Assembly (NCBI RefSeq): GCF_009828835.1
Contig: NZ_WTTB01000006.1
Span: forward strand, 62,001-126,000
Direction of reading: 5' to 3'
From: Erysipelothrix urinaevulpis
GTDB lineage: Bacteria > Bacillota_I > Bacilli_A > Erysipelotrichales > Erysipelotrichaceae
Length of the DNA: 64,000 bases
Shown piece by piece: positions 39,049-48,482 of the stretch (the stretch's first letter is position 1; each line of letters opens with the position of its first letter). A program made the translations under genes and the position numbers. The notes beneath the pieces are model-generated. The model did no database searches. It was not told the origin of the DNA and saw only the letters and a program-made list of their open reading frames with translations.

Positions 39049-39773
39049 ATGTTCGAAAACATTCAAGATTTATCGTATGCAGAAATGTCGGTGTTTAATT
39101 TTGTTAAGTTTAATTTGGATCAAGTCCAAAAAATGAGTATTAGAGAACTGGCTGATCAATCGAATGTATCAGTTGCTACAGTTGATCGTTTTTGTAAAAA
39201 ATAGGTTATAAAGGATTTAGTGATTTTAAGCATCGTTTAAGTGGTGGAAATAAACAACAGTCATCTCTTGATTCAAACAGTTCGTATTTAATTTCTTTTA
39301 TTAATACAGTCAAAGAATTTGAGTATCAAGAACGACTTAAAGAGACAGCAGAATATTTGCTCTCTGCAGATAATTTAGTGTTTATTTCTGAGGCTGGATC
39401 TTCCGCACATATCAATCGAAGTGCAGCTTCAAGATTTTCATCCCTTGTTCGATATGCTATGGTTATTGAAGATTCACTTGATTTTCATAGAATTAATACA
39501 GAATTTAATCAAAAAACATTTAATGAAAATACTTGGATAATATTATTATCAAGAACAGGCGAAACACAAGGGTCATTAACTAAAGCAACCAATCTTCAAA
39601 GGTTAGGCTGTAAAGTACTTGCAATTACAGCTTCTGAAGATACGACTTTAGGAAGAATATCTGATGTATGTTTACCAACATATTTCAGACCCAGTGATAA
39701 TAATACCTCATATGTTCCTATCTTGTTTTTAGTAGAAGAACTCTCAATTGTTGCATCTAAAATGATTCGATAA
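39049..39773 (+). pseudogene. RpiR-family transcriptional regulator, frameshifted in an A6 run
   Basis: The HTH part runs from ATG 39049 (MFENIQDLSYAEMSVFNF, KMSIRELADQSNVSVATVDRFCKK) to an early TAG. In the -1 frame the family sequence continues at once: IGYKGFSDFKHRL, then the SIS sugar-phosphate domain (VFISEAGSSAHINRSA, IILLSRTGETQGSL, LGCKVLAITASEDTTLGRISDVCL) to a stop at 39773. The shift is at TGT-AAA-AAA-TAG (39193-39204); one more A would restore it. It may be a true mutation, a phase switch, slippage rescue or a sequencing error. Probably controls the flanking PTS genes. Confidence 0.85.
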
Positions 39774-39793
39774 GCCTTAGAAAGTAGGGTTTT

Positions 39794-41143
39794 ATGAAAC
39801 ATGGAATTAAGATCGTAACGATCGGAGGAGGAAGTAGTTATACTCCGGAATTAATTGAAGGATTTATATTAAGAAGTGATGAGTTAAAAATTAGAGAAAT
39901 ATGTCTTGTTGATATTGAACAAGGGAAAGAAAAATTAGAAATTGTGGGAGCGATGGCAAAACGTATGATTAAGAAAGCAAATCTTGATTGGGTCGTTACA
40001 CTTAGTACAGATCGTCGAGATGTTTTAGCCGATGCAGATTATGTCACAACACAATTTCGAGTGGGCGGATTAGAGGCTCGAGCCAAAGACGAAAGAATTC
40101 CTTTAAGTCATGGCATGATAGGTCAAGAAACAAACGGTGCCGGAGGGATATTTAAGGCATTCAGAACCATCCCTGTTATTTTAGATATTATTCATGACAT
40201 GGAAGAACTATGCCCAAACGCATGGCTCATTAATTTCACAAACCCGGCGGGAATGGTTACAGAAGCAGCAATAAATGTGGGTGGATGGAACAAGACAATT
40301 GGATTATGCAATATTCCTATCTTGTTTGAAAAAAATTGTCAAGCAGTTATGGAAACTAAAGGTCAAGGTGAAGATTTATTTGTAAAGTTTGCAGGACTCA
40401 ATCATTTCCATTGGCATCGTGCATTTACAAATGAAGGCAAAGATGTCACGGATGTAATAATCGAAGAGTTATATAACAGTAACAATTTTAATGATAGAGA
40501 AGAAGTAGCTAATATTCGAAGATTACCGTTTCATTACGAGCAAGTCAAAAACTTGGGTGTTTTACCCTGTTCTTATCATCGATATTATTACATTACTCAA
40601 GATATGCTTGATGGTCAAATTGATGATTTTGCAAGCAAGCAAACACGAGCTGAAGTCGTTATGGAAACTGAAAAAAGATTATTTGAGTTATACAAAGATC
40701 CCGATTTAGATTATAAACCAGAAGAATTGTCAAAACGAGGCGGTCGTTATTATTCCGATGCAGCGTGTGAACTTATTAATTCAATTGAGAATGATAAACG
40801 TACCATCATGGTCGTTAGTACACAAAACAATGGAGCCTTGAGTGATCTATCAGATAAATCAATTGTAGAAGTATCAAGTATTATTACAGCACATGGAGCT
40901 GAACCTTTAGCTTGGGGTGAATTTAGTGCTGGTCCACGAGCAAGTCTTCAGTTGATGAAGGGGATGGAAGAATTAGTCATTGAAGCAGCAACAACAGGTG
41001 ATTATGGTGCAGCACTCCAAGCATTTACACTTAACCCACTTATTCCAAGTGGCACTGTTTCAAAAAAAGTGTTGGATGAACTGTTTCTTGCTCATGAAGA
41101 TTATTTACCACTATTTAACGAAGCGATTGCCAAATTAAAGTAA
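39794..41143 (+). CDS. licH: 6-phospho-beta-glucosidase, glycoside hydrolase family 4
   Basis: 449 aa. Hydrolyses phosphorylated beta-glucosides delivered by the PTS, using NAD+ and Mn2+ through a redox-elimination mechanism. NAD motif IVTIGGGSSYTPELIEGF, QFRVGGLEARAKDERIPLSHGMIGQETNGAGG, LINFTNPAGMVTEA, the metal ligand Cys in IGLCNIP and His in AGLNHFHWH. Alpha-specific family members would differ around QFRVGG..ARA, so a beta substrate is favoured. Ends the operon. Confidence 0.92.
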   Translation: MKHGIKIVTIGGGSSYTPELIEGFILRSDELKIREICLVDIEQGKEKLEIVGAMAKRMIKKANLDWVVTLSTDRRDVLADADYVTTQFRVGGLEARAKDERIPLSHGMIGQETNGAGGIFKAFRTIPVILDIIHDMEELCPNAWLINFTNPAGMVTEAAINVGGWNKTIGLCNIPILFEKNCQAVMETKGQGEDLFVKFAGLNHFHWHRAFTNEGKDVTDVIIEELYNSNNFNDREEVANIRRLPFHYEQVKNLGVLPCSYHRYYYITQDMLDGQIDDFASKQTRAEVVMETEKRLFELYKDPDLDYKPEELSKRGGRYYSDAACELINSIENDKRTIMVVSTQNNGALSDLSDKSIVEVSSIITAHGAEPLAWGEFSAGPRASLQLMKGMEELVIEAATTGDYGAALQAFTLNPLIPSGTVSKKVLDELFLAHEDYLPLFNEAIAKLK

Positions 41144-41167
41144 AAAACCGCATTTGCGGTTTTTTTG
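41142..41167. terminator. Bidirectional terminator between the GH4 gene and metQ
   Basis: AAACCGC-ATTT-GCGGTTT between A and T runs; serves both convergent operons. Confidence 0.88.
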
Positions 41168-41169
41168 AC

Positions 41170-41961
41170 TTAAAATGAAGGAACTAATGTTGCATCATGA
41201 TCTTCCACTAAGAACGATCTGACTGCATCACTTGTCATTGCTTTGGTCAATGCTTTAATTTTGTCACTGTCTTTGTTATCTTCACGAGCGACTAAACTAA
41301 TCGCATAATAACTGTCACTGTTTTCAATTAACACAGCATCTTTTTTAGGTGTTAATCCAATTTTACCTATATAAGTAGGATAGTTATACACTAAATCAAC
41401 ATCTTCATAAGCTTGCGTCAATGTTAACAATTTAACTTTGATAAATTCAAGCTCTAAGGGATTTTCTAAAATATCTTCCGTAGTAACTTTGCGAATATCT
41501 GTATCATTCAATGTAATTATTTTATGATCGGCAAGAATTGCTAATGCACGAGCTTCGTTTGCAGGATCGTTTGGAATTGCAACTTTAGCGCCTTTTTCAA
41601 CATCTTCAATCTTATCGTATGTCTTTGAATAGAATCCGACAATGGCATCATAGATTGGAGTTACACCCACTAAAGTACCGTCAACACTTTTATTAAAATC
41701 CTCCATGTGAGGAATATGTTGGAAAAAGTTTGCATCAATTTCTTTATCATTTAATGCAACGTTGGGTTGGCGATTGTCACTGACATTGACTAATTCTAAT
41801 TCCCAACCTTCTTTTGCTAGTTCTTCTTTAGCGATGTTAACGACATCGGTCATAGGTTCCATATGTGAAGCCACTTTAATGACCTTATCCTCTTTTTTAG
41901 CACCTGAACATGCAGTTAATAATACAAGTGTGAATAAAACTACCGAAATCTTTTTAATCAT
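41170..41961 (-). CDS. metQ: Methionine ABC transporter substrate-binding lipoprotein
   Basis: 263 aa. Lipoprotein signal with lipobox LTAC (Cys about 18). NlpA/MetQ features: IKVASHMEPMTDVVNIAKEEL, DNRQPNVALNDKEIDANFFQHIPHM, VAIPNDPANEARALAIL and LVYNYPTYIGKIGL. Binds D/L-methionine at the outer face of the membrane. Last gene of the metNIQ operon. Confidence 0.95.
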   Translation of the reverse strand: MIKKISVVLFTLVLLTACSGAKKEDKVIKVASHMEPMTDVVNIAKEELAKEGWELELVNVSDNRQPNVALNDKEIDANFFQHIPHMEDFNKSVDGTLVGVTPIYDAIVGFYSKTYDKIEDVEKGAKVAIPNDPANEARALAILADHKIITLNDTDIRKVTTEDILENPLELEFIKVKLLTLTQAYEDVDLVYNYPTYIGKIGLTPKKDAVLIENSDSYYAISLVAREDNKDSDKIKALTKAMTSDAVRSFLVEDHDATLVPSF

Positions 41962-41962
41962 A

Positions 41963-42625
41963 CTATCTCCTATCTAGCTTATTTGCTATATGGTTTCCAA
42001 AGAATTGAATGAACTGTACGATGATTATCATGATGAATATTGTTGTGTACATAATATCCATTTCCCAGCGTTGATAGCCGTATACCATTGCGAAATCACC
42101 GATTCCGCCACCACCAACGACACCCATTACAGTTGAATAAGAAATAAAACTGACAATTGCTGATGTTAGCCCTAAAACAAGTGAGGAACGTGCTTCAACC
42201 AGGTAGAAGTTAAAGACAACTTCTTTGGTTGAGGCACCAAGGGACAGTGCAGTATCAATAATTTCTTTTGGGACTTCAAGTAAAGCCTGCTCAACAAAAC
42301 GTGAGTATAAGGATGCCGCAACAACAGCCATTGGAATGGACGCTGCAAGTGTACCTAATGAAGTTCCAACTATAAAGCGGGTAACCGGGATCATGAAAAT
42401 AATAAATAATAAGAAAGGAAAAGAACGAACGATGTTAACTAAAATATTCAATGTGTTATAAACAAATCGATTTTCTTTGATACCACCTGGTTTACTGATT
42501 ACTAATAATATTCCAAAGGGTCCCCCAATAAAAATGGCTGAAGCAATGGATAATAACAGTAAAATTCCAGTTTCACTCAAAGCTTTAATCAATTCATTTT
42601 GATGTTCAAGTATAATTTGAATCAT
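41963..42625 (-). CDS. metI: Methionine ABC transporter permease
   Basis: 220 aa, about five membrane segments, with the EAA-type loop ALLEVPKEIIDTALSLGAST. NIVRSFPFLLFIIFMIPVTRFIVGTSLGT and VMGVVGGGGIGDFA are MetI hallmarks. Overlaps metN by 4 nt. Confidence 0.96.
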   Translation of the reverse strand: MIQIILEHQNELIKALSETGILLLLSIASAIFIGGPFGILLVISKPGGIKENRFVYNTLNILVNIVRSFPFLLFIIFMIPVTRFIVGTSLGTLAASIPMAVVAASLYSRFVEQALLEVPKEIIDTALSLGASTKEVVFNFYLVEARSSLVLGLTSAIVSFISYSTVMGVVGGGGIGDFAMVYGYQRWEMDIMYTTIFIMIIIVQFIQFFGNHIANKLDRR

Positions 42626-43356
42626 GACTCAAGGACCTCTTTAGCAAACAGTGAATAAGAACTGTTAATATTTTGATTTAAAGATTGTTTAACATGGACA
42701 ATTTCATGGAGATTTCCTTTTTCCATAATTGCTACCCGATTGCAAATTTCCTTCGCAACCAAAAGTTCATGGGTAACGACAACAATTGTTGTATTAAAGT
42801 CCTTATTAACGTTCTTTAAAATTTGTAACATTTCACTGGTTGTTTTTTGATCCAATGCTGAGCTTGGTTCATCACACAATAATATTTTAGGGCGTGTTAC
42901 AATTGCACGAGCAATTGCGACCCTTTGTTTTTCACCACCGCTTAATTGAGAAGGGTAATGATACATTTTATCATTAAGTCCAACAAACTCTAGGGCTTGG
43001 ACAATACGGTTTGTATCATCAATCCCTTGAATTTTAAGGGCAATAAGAATATTATGGTAAACATCCTTATTATTAAGTAGGTTGTAGTTTTGGAAAACAA
43101 CTGCAATGTTCTCTCTCATTAATTGCAATTCTTTTCGACTTAATGTTGCAATATCAATATCATCAATTAGAACCAAGCCATCATCTTGTGTTTCCAATTG
43201 ATTAATAAGTCTTAAAACGGTAGATTTCCCAGCACCGCTTTCACCCAAAATCCCAAATATTTCTCCATCTTCTATTTCCATGGTTAATTCATTAACAGCT
43301 GTAAATTTTTGTTGATGATTAACAAAAGATTTAGTCACCTGTTCAAATCGAATCAT
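42622..43356 (-). CDS. metN: Methionine ABC transporter ATPase, lacking the C-terminal regulatory domain
   Basis: 244 aa; most MetN are about 340 aa with a C-terminal NIL/ACT-like domain that binds methionine and shuts the transporter (transinhibition). Here the protein ends just after the ATPase core: Walker A GESGAGKST, Q-loop VFQNYNLLNN, signature LSGGEKQR, Walker B ILLCDEPSSALD and switch His VVTHE. No SAM riboswitch or Met T-box is visible upstream, so both usual feedback devices look absent. Confidence 0.93.
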   Translation of the reverse strand: MIRFEQVTKSFVNHQQKFTAVNELTMEIEDGEIFGILGESGAGKSTVLRLINQLETQDDGLVLIDDIDIATLSRKELQLMRENIAVVFQNYNLLNNKDVYHNILIALKIQGIDDTNRIVQALEFVGLNDKMYHYPSQLSGGEKQRVAIARAIVTRPKILLCDEPSSALDQKTTSEMLQILKNVNKDFNTTIVVVTHELLVAKEICNRVAIMEKGNLHEIVHVKQSLNQNINSSYSLFAKEVLES

Positions 43357-43379
43357 TCAATCACTCCCTAACCACTGTC

Positions 43380-43408
43380 ATTATAGGGTATATAAGGTGG
43401 CTTGTCAT
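43380..43408 (-). promoter_or_regulatory. Promoter of metNIQ
   Basis: On minus: ATGACA (43403-43408), 17-nt spacer, TATAAT (43380-43385); 23 nt before the metN start. Confidence 0.7.
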
Positions 43409-43473
43409 GTGATTTTGATCAGTATTTTCACAAAAAATTAGTAAAGTAAGAAAGCAAAGTCAAAGCCAATTTA

Positions 43474-43494
43474 TTGATAATAAATTATTATCAA
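43474..43494. promoter_or_regulatory. Perfect palindrome, Fur-like core
   Basis: TTGATAATA and TATTATCAA flank a 3-nt centre. The TGATAAT/ATTATCA halves are those of Fur-family boxes, but the spacing is wider than the standard 7-1-7 element. It lies in a 263-bp gene-free region, 66 nt upstream of the metN -35 and 125 nt before tRNA-Ala. Confidence 0.45.
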
Positions 43495-43619
43495 AACGCT
43501 TACATTTAGAAGAAAGTATTTTTCTTGCTAACCTATGAAAACTGACTTTTGAAATTATTTTTAATATATTTTAAAAAAGACTACCATTTTTTGAAAAAAC
43601 ATGTATAATGAACTTCGTT

Positions 43620-43695
43620 GGGGCTTTAGCTCAGTTGGCAGAGCGCTTCGCTGGCAGTGAAGAGGTCACCGGTTCGAGACCGGTAAGCTCCACCA
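43620..43695 (+). tRNA. tRNA-Ala (GGC)
   Basis: 76 nt including encoded CCA. Acceptor GGGGCTT/AAGCTCC with the alanine identity pair G3:U70, anticodon loop CTGGCAG, T arm ACCGG-TTCGAGA-CCGGT. A TATAAT lies at 43604-43609. Confidence 0.97.
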
Positions 43696-43706
43696 AAAAT
43701 TTACGT

Positions 43707-43782
43707 GACCCGTTAGCTCAGTCGGTAGAGCAACTGACTTTTAATCAGTGGGTCGTAGGTTCAATTCCTACACGGGTCACCA
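43707..43782 (+). tRNA. tRNA-Lys (TTT)
   Basis: 76 nt including CCA. Acceptor GACCCGT/ACGGGTC, anticodon stem ACTGA/TCAGT with loop CTTTTAA. 11 nt after tRNA-Ala; co-transcribed. Confidence 0.97.
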
Positions 43783-43798
43783 GTTCAATATAAAACAA

Positions 43799-43825
43799 AA
43801 CAACTTGTAAAAGTTGTTTTTTTTG
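43799..43825 (+). terminator. Terminator of the tRNA-Ala/Lys unit
   Basis: AACAACTT-GTAA-AAGTTGTT followed by eight T. Confidence 0.9.
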
Positions 43826-43845
43826 ATTCTAAATTGAAAAAATTC

Positions 43846-44295
43846 TTAAATTCTATGAGTGATGATTAGGATTGTTTTTAATGAAAAATAGAAAACCCAA
43901 ATCCGTGTTATTATTTTTAGAAGTTTTATTTTCTCGACTTGAAATCCTTTTGATTTTTTTTCGAAATTGAGCTTTATTTTCTTTATAATTAGGAAAAGAC
44001 CGCGAGTACTACTTACAAGCATAATAATGGCTGGTAAAAAAACAAGCATCGAAAAGAAGTCGTGTCTGAATTTAGCAAGCCAGTGGACAAATGGTGCGAG
44101 AAAGAAAAATACAAACCAAAACAGTATAAATAGAATGTCGTTATCATTGGATGTGCCGGGTTGGTCATATTCAGGCATCGCACCACAGTTAGGACAATAA
44201 TCATATCCTGCTACGACATTTCTAGAACAATCTGGGCACATGAACCCTTTATTCTCACTGATATATTTAGAGGCATTACGTTGATAATTAACCAT
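43846..44295 (-). CDS. Zinc-ribbon membrane protein, function unknown
   Basis: 149 aa. The N-terminal ribbon CPDCSRNVVAGYDYCPNCG (about residues 20-38) has four Cys. Two or three membrane segments follow (about 54-75, 83-103, 125-145). No family recognised. Single gene; SD AAAGGAG on minus. Confidence 0.6.
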   Translation of the reverse strand: MVNYQRNASKYISENKGFMCPDCSRNVVAGYDYCPNCGAMPEYDQPGTSNDNDILFILFWFVFFFLAPFVHWLAKFRHDFFSMLVFLPAIIMLVSSTRGLFLIIKKIKLNFEKKSKGFQVEKIKLLKIITRIWVFYFSLKTILIITHRI

Positions 44296-44481
44296 AGATA
44301 TCTCCTTTAATAATTATTAATAAATTATATCATAAATAATCAATGATAAACTTAGTCTCAATGTTTATTTTGTTTAAGAGTCTGATTTATAAATATGGTG
44401 AATGATGTTAATAAGTACCATTTCTTTACTGTTAAAAAGGGATTTGATAAGATATTAATAAGTAGAATGTGAGGGCATTAA

Positions 44482-45339
44482 ATGAATATATTAGAAAATG
44501 ATTATTTAAAAGTAACAATCTCAAACACTGGTGCTGAGATTCGAAGTGTTTATGATAAGAAAGATCAACGAGAGAGAATGTGGTCAGGTGATGAATCACA
44601 TTGGAACCGTGTATCACCAGTGCTCTTTCCAATTGTTGGTAAAGTAAAAGAAGGGTTCTATGAAATTGATGGTGAGCGTTATGAACTTTCACAACATGGT
44701 TTTTTAAGAGACCAGCAGTTTGGTGTGATTGAAGAACGTGCTGACTTAATTAAGTTTGCCTATATATCAGATGAAGCAATGCTTCGTGTTTATCCTTATA
44801 AGCATATGGTGTTGATCACATATCAATTAATTAAGTCGTCAGTTAAAGTCGTTTGGTCTATCTACAATCTTGATGATAAAACAATGCATTACTCAATTGG
44901 AGCCCATCCAAGCTTTTTAATTGATGAGAAAAAAGATTATGAATTCAGCTATCCAAATGAAACACGGTCATATTCCATAGGCTTAAAAGAAGGTCATGTG
45001 TTTGATGCAGAAAAAATTCAATTAGAAAACGATCGAGTTGTTCCAGAGTTTTTTGCTAATAATGCAGTTATATACCAAGATTTAAGTTCTGTTATTTTAA
45101 GTTCAACTGACGGAAGTGATTATGTCAAAGTCAATTTTGCTGGTTTCCCATTTGTTGGGTTGTGGAGTCCATATTATAAGGATAAGACAATTGCACCCTT
45201 TGTATGTATTGAACCTTGGTTAGGAATTGCTGATGAATATGATAGTGATCATGATTTTGTTAATAAAATAGGGATGATGGAATTGCCAATTGGTGAATTC
45301 TCTCATCATGGATACGAGATGACCTTCCATGAACAATAA
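44482..45339 (+). CDS. Aldose 1-epimerase family protein (LacX-like)
   Basis: 285 aa. Galactose-mutarotase-like fold: LKVTISNTGAEIRSVYDK, RVSPVLFPIVGKVKEGFYEIDGERYELSQHGFLRDQQF (His of the active site), SIGAHPSFLID (second His) and CIEPWLGIADEY (catalytic Glu). LacX members act on hexose anomers, but the exact sugar is unknown. The 3' end overlaps the next gene by 11 nt. Confidence 0.85.
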   Translation: MNILENDYLKVTISNTGAEIRSVYDKKDQRERMWSGDESHWNRVSPVLFPIVGKVKEGFYEIDGERYELSQHGFLRDQQFGVIEERADLIKFAYISDEAMLRVYPYKHMVLITYQLIKSSVKVVWSIYNLDDKTMHYSIGAHPSFLIDEKKDYEFSYPNETRSYSIGLKEGHVFDAEKIQLENDRVVPEFFANNAVIYQDLSSVILSSTDGSDYVKVNFAGFPFVGLWSPYYKDKTIAPFVCIEPWLGIADEYDSDHDFVNKIGMMELPIGEFSHHGYEMTFHEQ

Positions 45340-45703
45340 AATTAGAAAGTTTTTTGAAGGTCGATATGGTCCAGATTTATTGGGAAGAGATTTAATTTTT
45401 TTAGCATTATTTATATCAATCCTTAATCTTTTTGTGAAAAGTAAAATTGTTTCTTGGATTCCATTTGTAATTTCACTCATAGTTATCTTGCGTTTAATCT
45501 CAAAAAATTTCCCAAAACGATACAATGAAAATAGAATCTATGCTTTATGGCGTCAGCGAATGAAAACCAATACAACTGATCGTTTAAAGTTTAAATATTT
45601 CAGATGCAAGACTTGTAAGCAGCGTGTCCGCGTTCCAAGAGGAAAAGGAAAAGTTACTATTACTTGTCCAAAATGTCGAAGCAAATTCGACGGAAAATCG
45701 TAA
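45329..45703 (+). CDS. Small membrane protein with C-terminal zinc ribbon
   Basis: 124 aa. Two membrane segments (about 22-37 and 40-60), then a basic region and a zinc ribbon FRCKTCKQRVRVPRGKGKVTITCPKCRSKF with two CxxC pairs. Function unknown. Coupled to the LacX-like gene. The second zinc-ribbon membrane protein within 2 kb; the two differ in domain order. Confidence 0.7.
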   Translation: MNNKIRKFFEGRYGPDLLGRDLIFLALFISILNLFVKSKIVSWIPFVISLIVILRLISKNFPKRYNENRIYALWRQRMKTNTTDRLKFKYFRCKTCKQRVRVPRGKGKVTITCPKCRSKFDGKS

Positions 45704-45861
45704 CCTTATACAATATGTTAAAGATTTCACAATGAAAGTGCTTACTTTGTGTCGTTGATGAACTAGATGCCAAATAAACTTAATTTTTACGGATAAACGT
45801 TTGTTTAACCAGTCAATACTTTGTAGGATATATGTGAAGATATTAACAAGGAGGAAGTTGT

Positions 45862-48474
45862 ATGACAAAAAAAGTTGAAGTTAAAGTAGACAACGAAGTG
45901 AATGAAAAGGTTGCGAAAGCTAGACAAGCCTATACAGAGTTTCTTAGTTTAAATCAGGAAGAAGTAGACTTCATTGTAGCGAAAGCGAGTGTTGCGGGTG
46001 TTGATCAACACGGTTACTTAGCACAAGTTGCAATTGAAGAAACTGGCCGTGGCGTATTTGAAGATAAAGCAACAAAAAATATGTTTGCTTGTGAGCATGT
46101 TATTAATCATATGAGAAATTTAAAAACTGTGGGGATCATTAGTGATGATGATGTGACTGGTGTGACTGAGATTGCAGATCCTGTTGGGGTAATTTGTGCA
46201 ATGACTCCTGTAACAAACCCGACATCGACAGCAATGTTTAAAGCGTTAATTGCTTTGAAAACACGTAATCCAATTATTTTCTCATTCCATCCATCTGCTC
46301 AAAGATGTAGTGTAGAAGCAGCCAAGGTCATTCGTGATGCCGCTGTAGCTGCTGGTGCACCTAAAGACTGTATCCAATGGATTGAAAAAGGATCGAAAGA
46401 AAAAACAGATGAATTAATGAATCATGAGGATGTTGCAACCATTCTAGCAACAGGTGGTAACGCCATGGTTAGAGCTGCTTATTCATGCGGTAAACCTGCA
46501 CTTGGTGTTGGAGCAGGGAATGTTCCAGCCTATATTGAAAAAACAGCAGACGTTGCTCAAGCAGTTAATGATATCGCATTATCAAAAGGATTTGATAATG
46601 GAATGATTTGTGCTTCTGAGCAAGCATGTATTGTTGATAAAGAAATCTATAAAGAAGTTGTTGATCGTTTCAAGAACTACGGTGTCCATTTCATTAATAA
46701 AGATGAAAAAGCTAAACTTGAAAAATTCATGTTTGGTGTAGCTTCAACTGATAAAAATTATGCTGACGCTGTCTTAAATCCGAACATTGTCGGTAAAGAT
46801 GCAACGTGGATTGCAGAACAAGCAGGCATTAAAGTACCAAGTAATACTGTTATCTTAGCAGCTGAATGTGCAGAAGTTGGTCCTAAAGAAGTCTTAACAC
46901 GTGAAAAACTTTCTCCTGTCTTAGCGTTCTTAAAATCAAAGAGTACTGATAATGGTATTGAATTAGCACGTCAAATGGTTGAGTTTAATGGGTTAGGTCA
47001 CTCTGCAGCAATTCATACAAAATCAAAAGAAATCTCAGAGCGATTTGGTGAAGCAATCCCAGCAATCCGTATTATTTGGAATTCACCATCAACATTTGGG
47101 GGAATTGGTAATGTTTATAATGACTTCATTCCTTCATTGACATTGGGTTGTGGGTCATATGGTCATAACTCTGTTGGTGACAACGTTGGTGCAGTTCACT
47201 TATTAAATATCAAAAAAGTAGGGAGACGAAACAATAATATGCAATGGTTTAAAGTTCCTCAAAGAATTTACTTCGAACGTAATTCTATTCGCTATCTATC
47301 AGAAATGAAAGATGTTCAAAAAGTATTTGTTGTTACCGATAAAGCAATGGTTGATTTAGGATTCTACTCCTTGATTGTTGAACAATTGAATGCAAGATCA
47401 AATCGTGTTGACATCCAAGTCTTTGCTGATGTTGAGCCAGATCCATCAATTGAAACAGTTGAACGTGGTGTTGAAATGATGAGAGCTTTCCAACCAGATA
47501 CAATTATTGCTCTAGGTGGTGGTTCACCAATGGATGCTGCAAAAGGAATGTGGATCTTCTACGAACATCCAGATACAGACTTCAATGATTTAAAACAAAA
47601 ATTCATTGATATTCGTAAACGTGCCTTTAAATATCCTGAGCTTGGATCGAAAGCACAAATGGTTTGTATTCCAACGACTTCCGGTACAGGGAGTGAAGTA
47701 ACACCATTTGCGGTTATTACAGATAAAAAAGCAAATAAAAAATACCCATTAGCTGATTATTCTATGGTACCTAATGTTGCGATTGTCGACCCAATCTTTA
47801 CAACGAATCTACCATCATCAGTGACTGCTGATACAGGGATGGATGTCTTAACTCATGCGACAGAAGCGTATGTTTCAAACTTTGCAAATGACTATACTGA
47901 TGGTTTATGTATTCAAGCCATTAAATTAGTGTTCCAAAACCTAGAATTATGTGTCCATGATGGAAGCAATGAACTTGAAGCCCGTGAAAAAATGCATAAT
48001 GCTTCAACGATGGCTGGGATGGCATTTGGTAATGCATTCCTAGGAATGAATCACTCAATGGCTCATAAATTTGGTGGACGATTCCATGTTCCTCATGGTC
48101 GTATCAATGCCATCTTGATGCCATATGTAATTCGTTACAACGGGACACATCCAGAGAAACCTTCTCTATGGCCAAAATACAATGTATACCGTGCTCATGA
48201 ACGTTATGCTGAATTGGCAAGAATCTTAGGATTACCTGCAAATACAGTTGAAGAAGGTGTTGAGAGTTATGCTCAAGCATGTCATGACTTAGCAGTTCGT
48301 TGTGGTATTGAAATGAGTTTCAAAGCACAAGGTGTTGATGAAAAAGAATTCTTAAAACATGAAAAAGAATTAGCATACTTAGCGTATGAAGACCAATGTT
48401 CACCATGTAATCCTCGTTTACCGATGGTAGAAGATATGAGAACAATCTTCAAAAAAGCATACTACGGAGAGTAA
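45862..48474 (+). CDS. adhE: Bifunctional acetaldehyde-CoA / alcohol dehydrogenase
   Basis: 870 aa. The N-terminal aldehyde dehydrogenase domain (residues 1 to about 440) has GMICASEQACIVD with catalytic Cys, NPTSTAMFKALIALKTRNPIIFSFHP and GAGNVPAYI. The C-terminal iron alcohol dehydrogenase (about 455-870) shows GGGSPMDAAKGMWI, PTTSGTGSEVTPFAVIT, DTGMDVLTHATEAYVS and AFLGMNHSMAHKFGGRFHVPHGR (iron-binding His). Reduces acetyl-CoA to ethanol and regenerates NAD+ under anaerobiosis. SD AAGGAGG upstream; no clear Rex box found. Confidence 0.98.
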   Translation: MTKKVEVKVDNEVNEKVAKARQAYTEFLSLNQEEVDFIVAKASVAGVDQHGYLAQVAIEETGRGVFEDKATKNMFACEHVINHMRNLKTVGIISDDDVTGVTEIADPVGVICAMTPVTNPTSTAMFKALIALKTRNPIIFSFHPSAQRCSVEAAKVIRDAAVAAGAPKDCIQWIEKGSKEKTDELMNHEDVATILATGGNAMVRAAYSCGKPALGVGAGNVPAYIEKTADVAQAVNDIALSKGFDNGMICASEQACIVDKEIYKEVVDRFKNYGVHFINKDEKAKLEKFMFGVASTDKNYADAVLNPNIVGKDATWIAEQAGIKVPSNTVILAAECAEVGPKEVLTREKLSPVLAFLKSKSTDNGIELARQMVEFNGLGHSAAIHTKSKEISERFGEAIPAIRIIWNSPSTFGGIGNVYNDFIPSLTLGCGSYGHNSVGDNVGAVHLLNIKKVGRRNNNMQWFKVPQRIYFERNSIRYLSEMKDVQKVFVVTDKAMVDLGFYSLIVEQLNARSNRVDIQVFADVEPDPSIETVERGVEMMRAFQPDTIIALGGGSPMDAAKGMWIFYEHPDTDFNDLKQKFIDIRKRAFKYPELGSKAQMVCIPTTSGTGSEVTPFAVITDKKANKKYPLADYSMVPNVAIVDPIFTTNLPSSVTADTGMDVLTHATEAYVSNFANDYTDGLCIQAIKLVFQNLELCVHDGSNELEAREKMHNASTMAGMAFGNAFLGMNHSMAHKFGGRFHVPHGRINAILMPYVIRYNGTHPEKPSLWPKYNVYRAHERYAELARILGLPANTVEEGVESYAQACHDLAVRCGIEMSFKAQGVDEKEFLKHEKELAYLAYEDQCSPCNPRLPMVEDMRTIFKKAYYGE

Positions 48475-48482
48475 GCTAATGT

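Noticed and set aside
43357-43619. SAM riboswitch or Met T-box before metNIQ
   Set aside because: No AGGTGGNACCGCG-like T-box sequence, SAM core or leader terminator found on minus.
43608-43793. 61-codon open frame across the tRNA-Ala/tRNA-Lys region
   Set aside because: Both tRNAs fold perfectly, with identity elements and CCA; the open frame is a by-product.
45704-45861. Rex-type redox operator before adhE
   Set aside because: CACAA and TTGTG elements occur but at the wrong spacing, and no TTGTGA-N6-TCACAA match is present.
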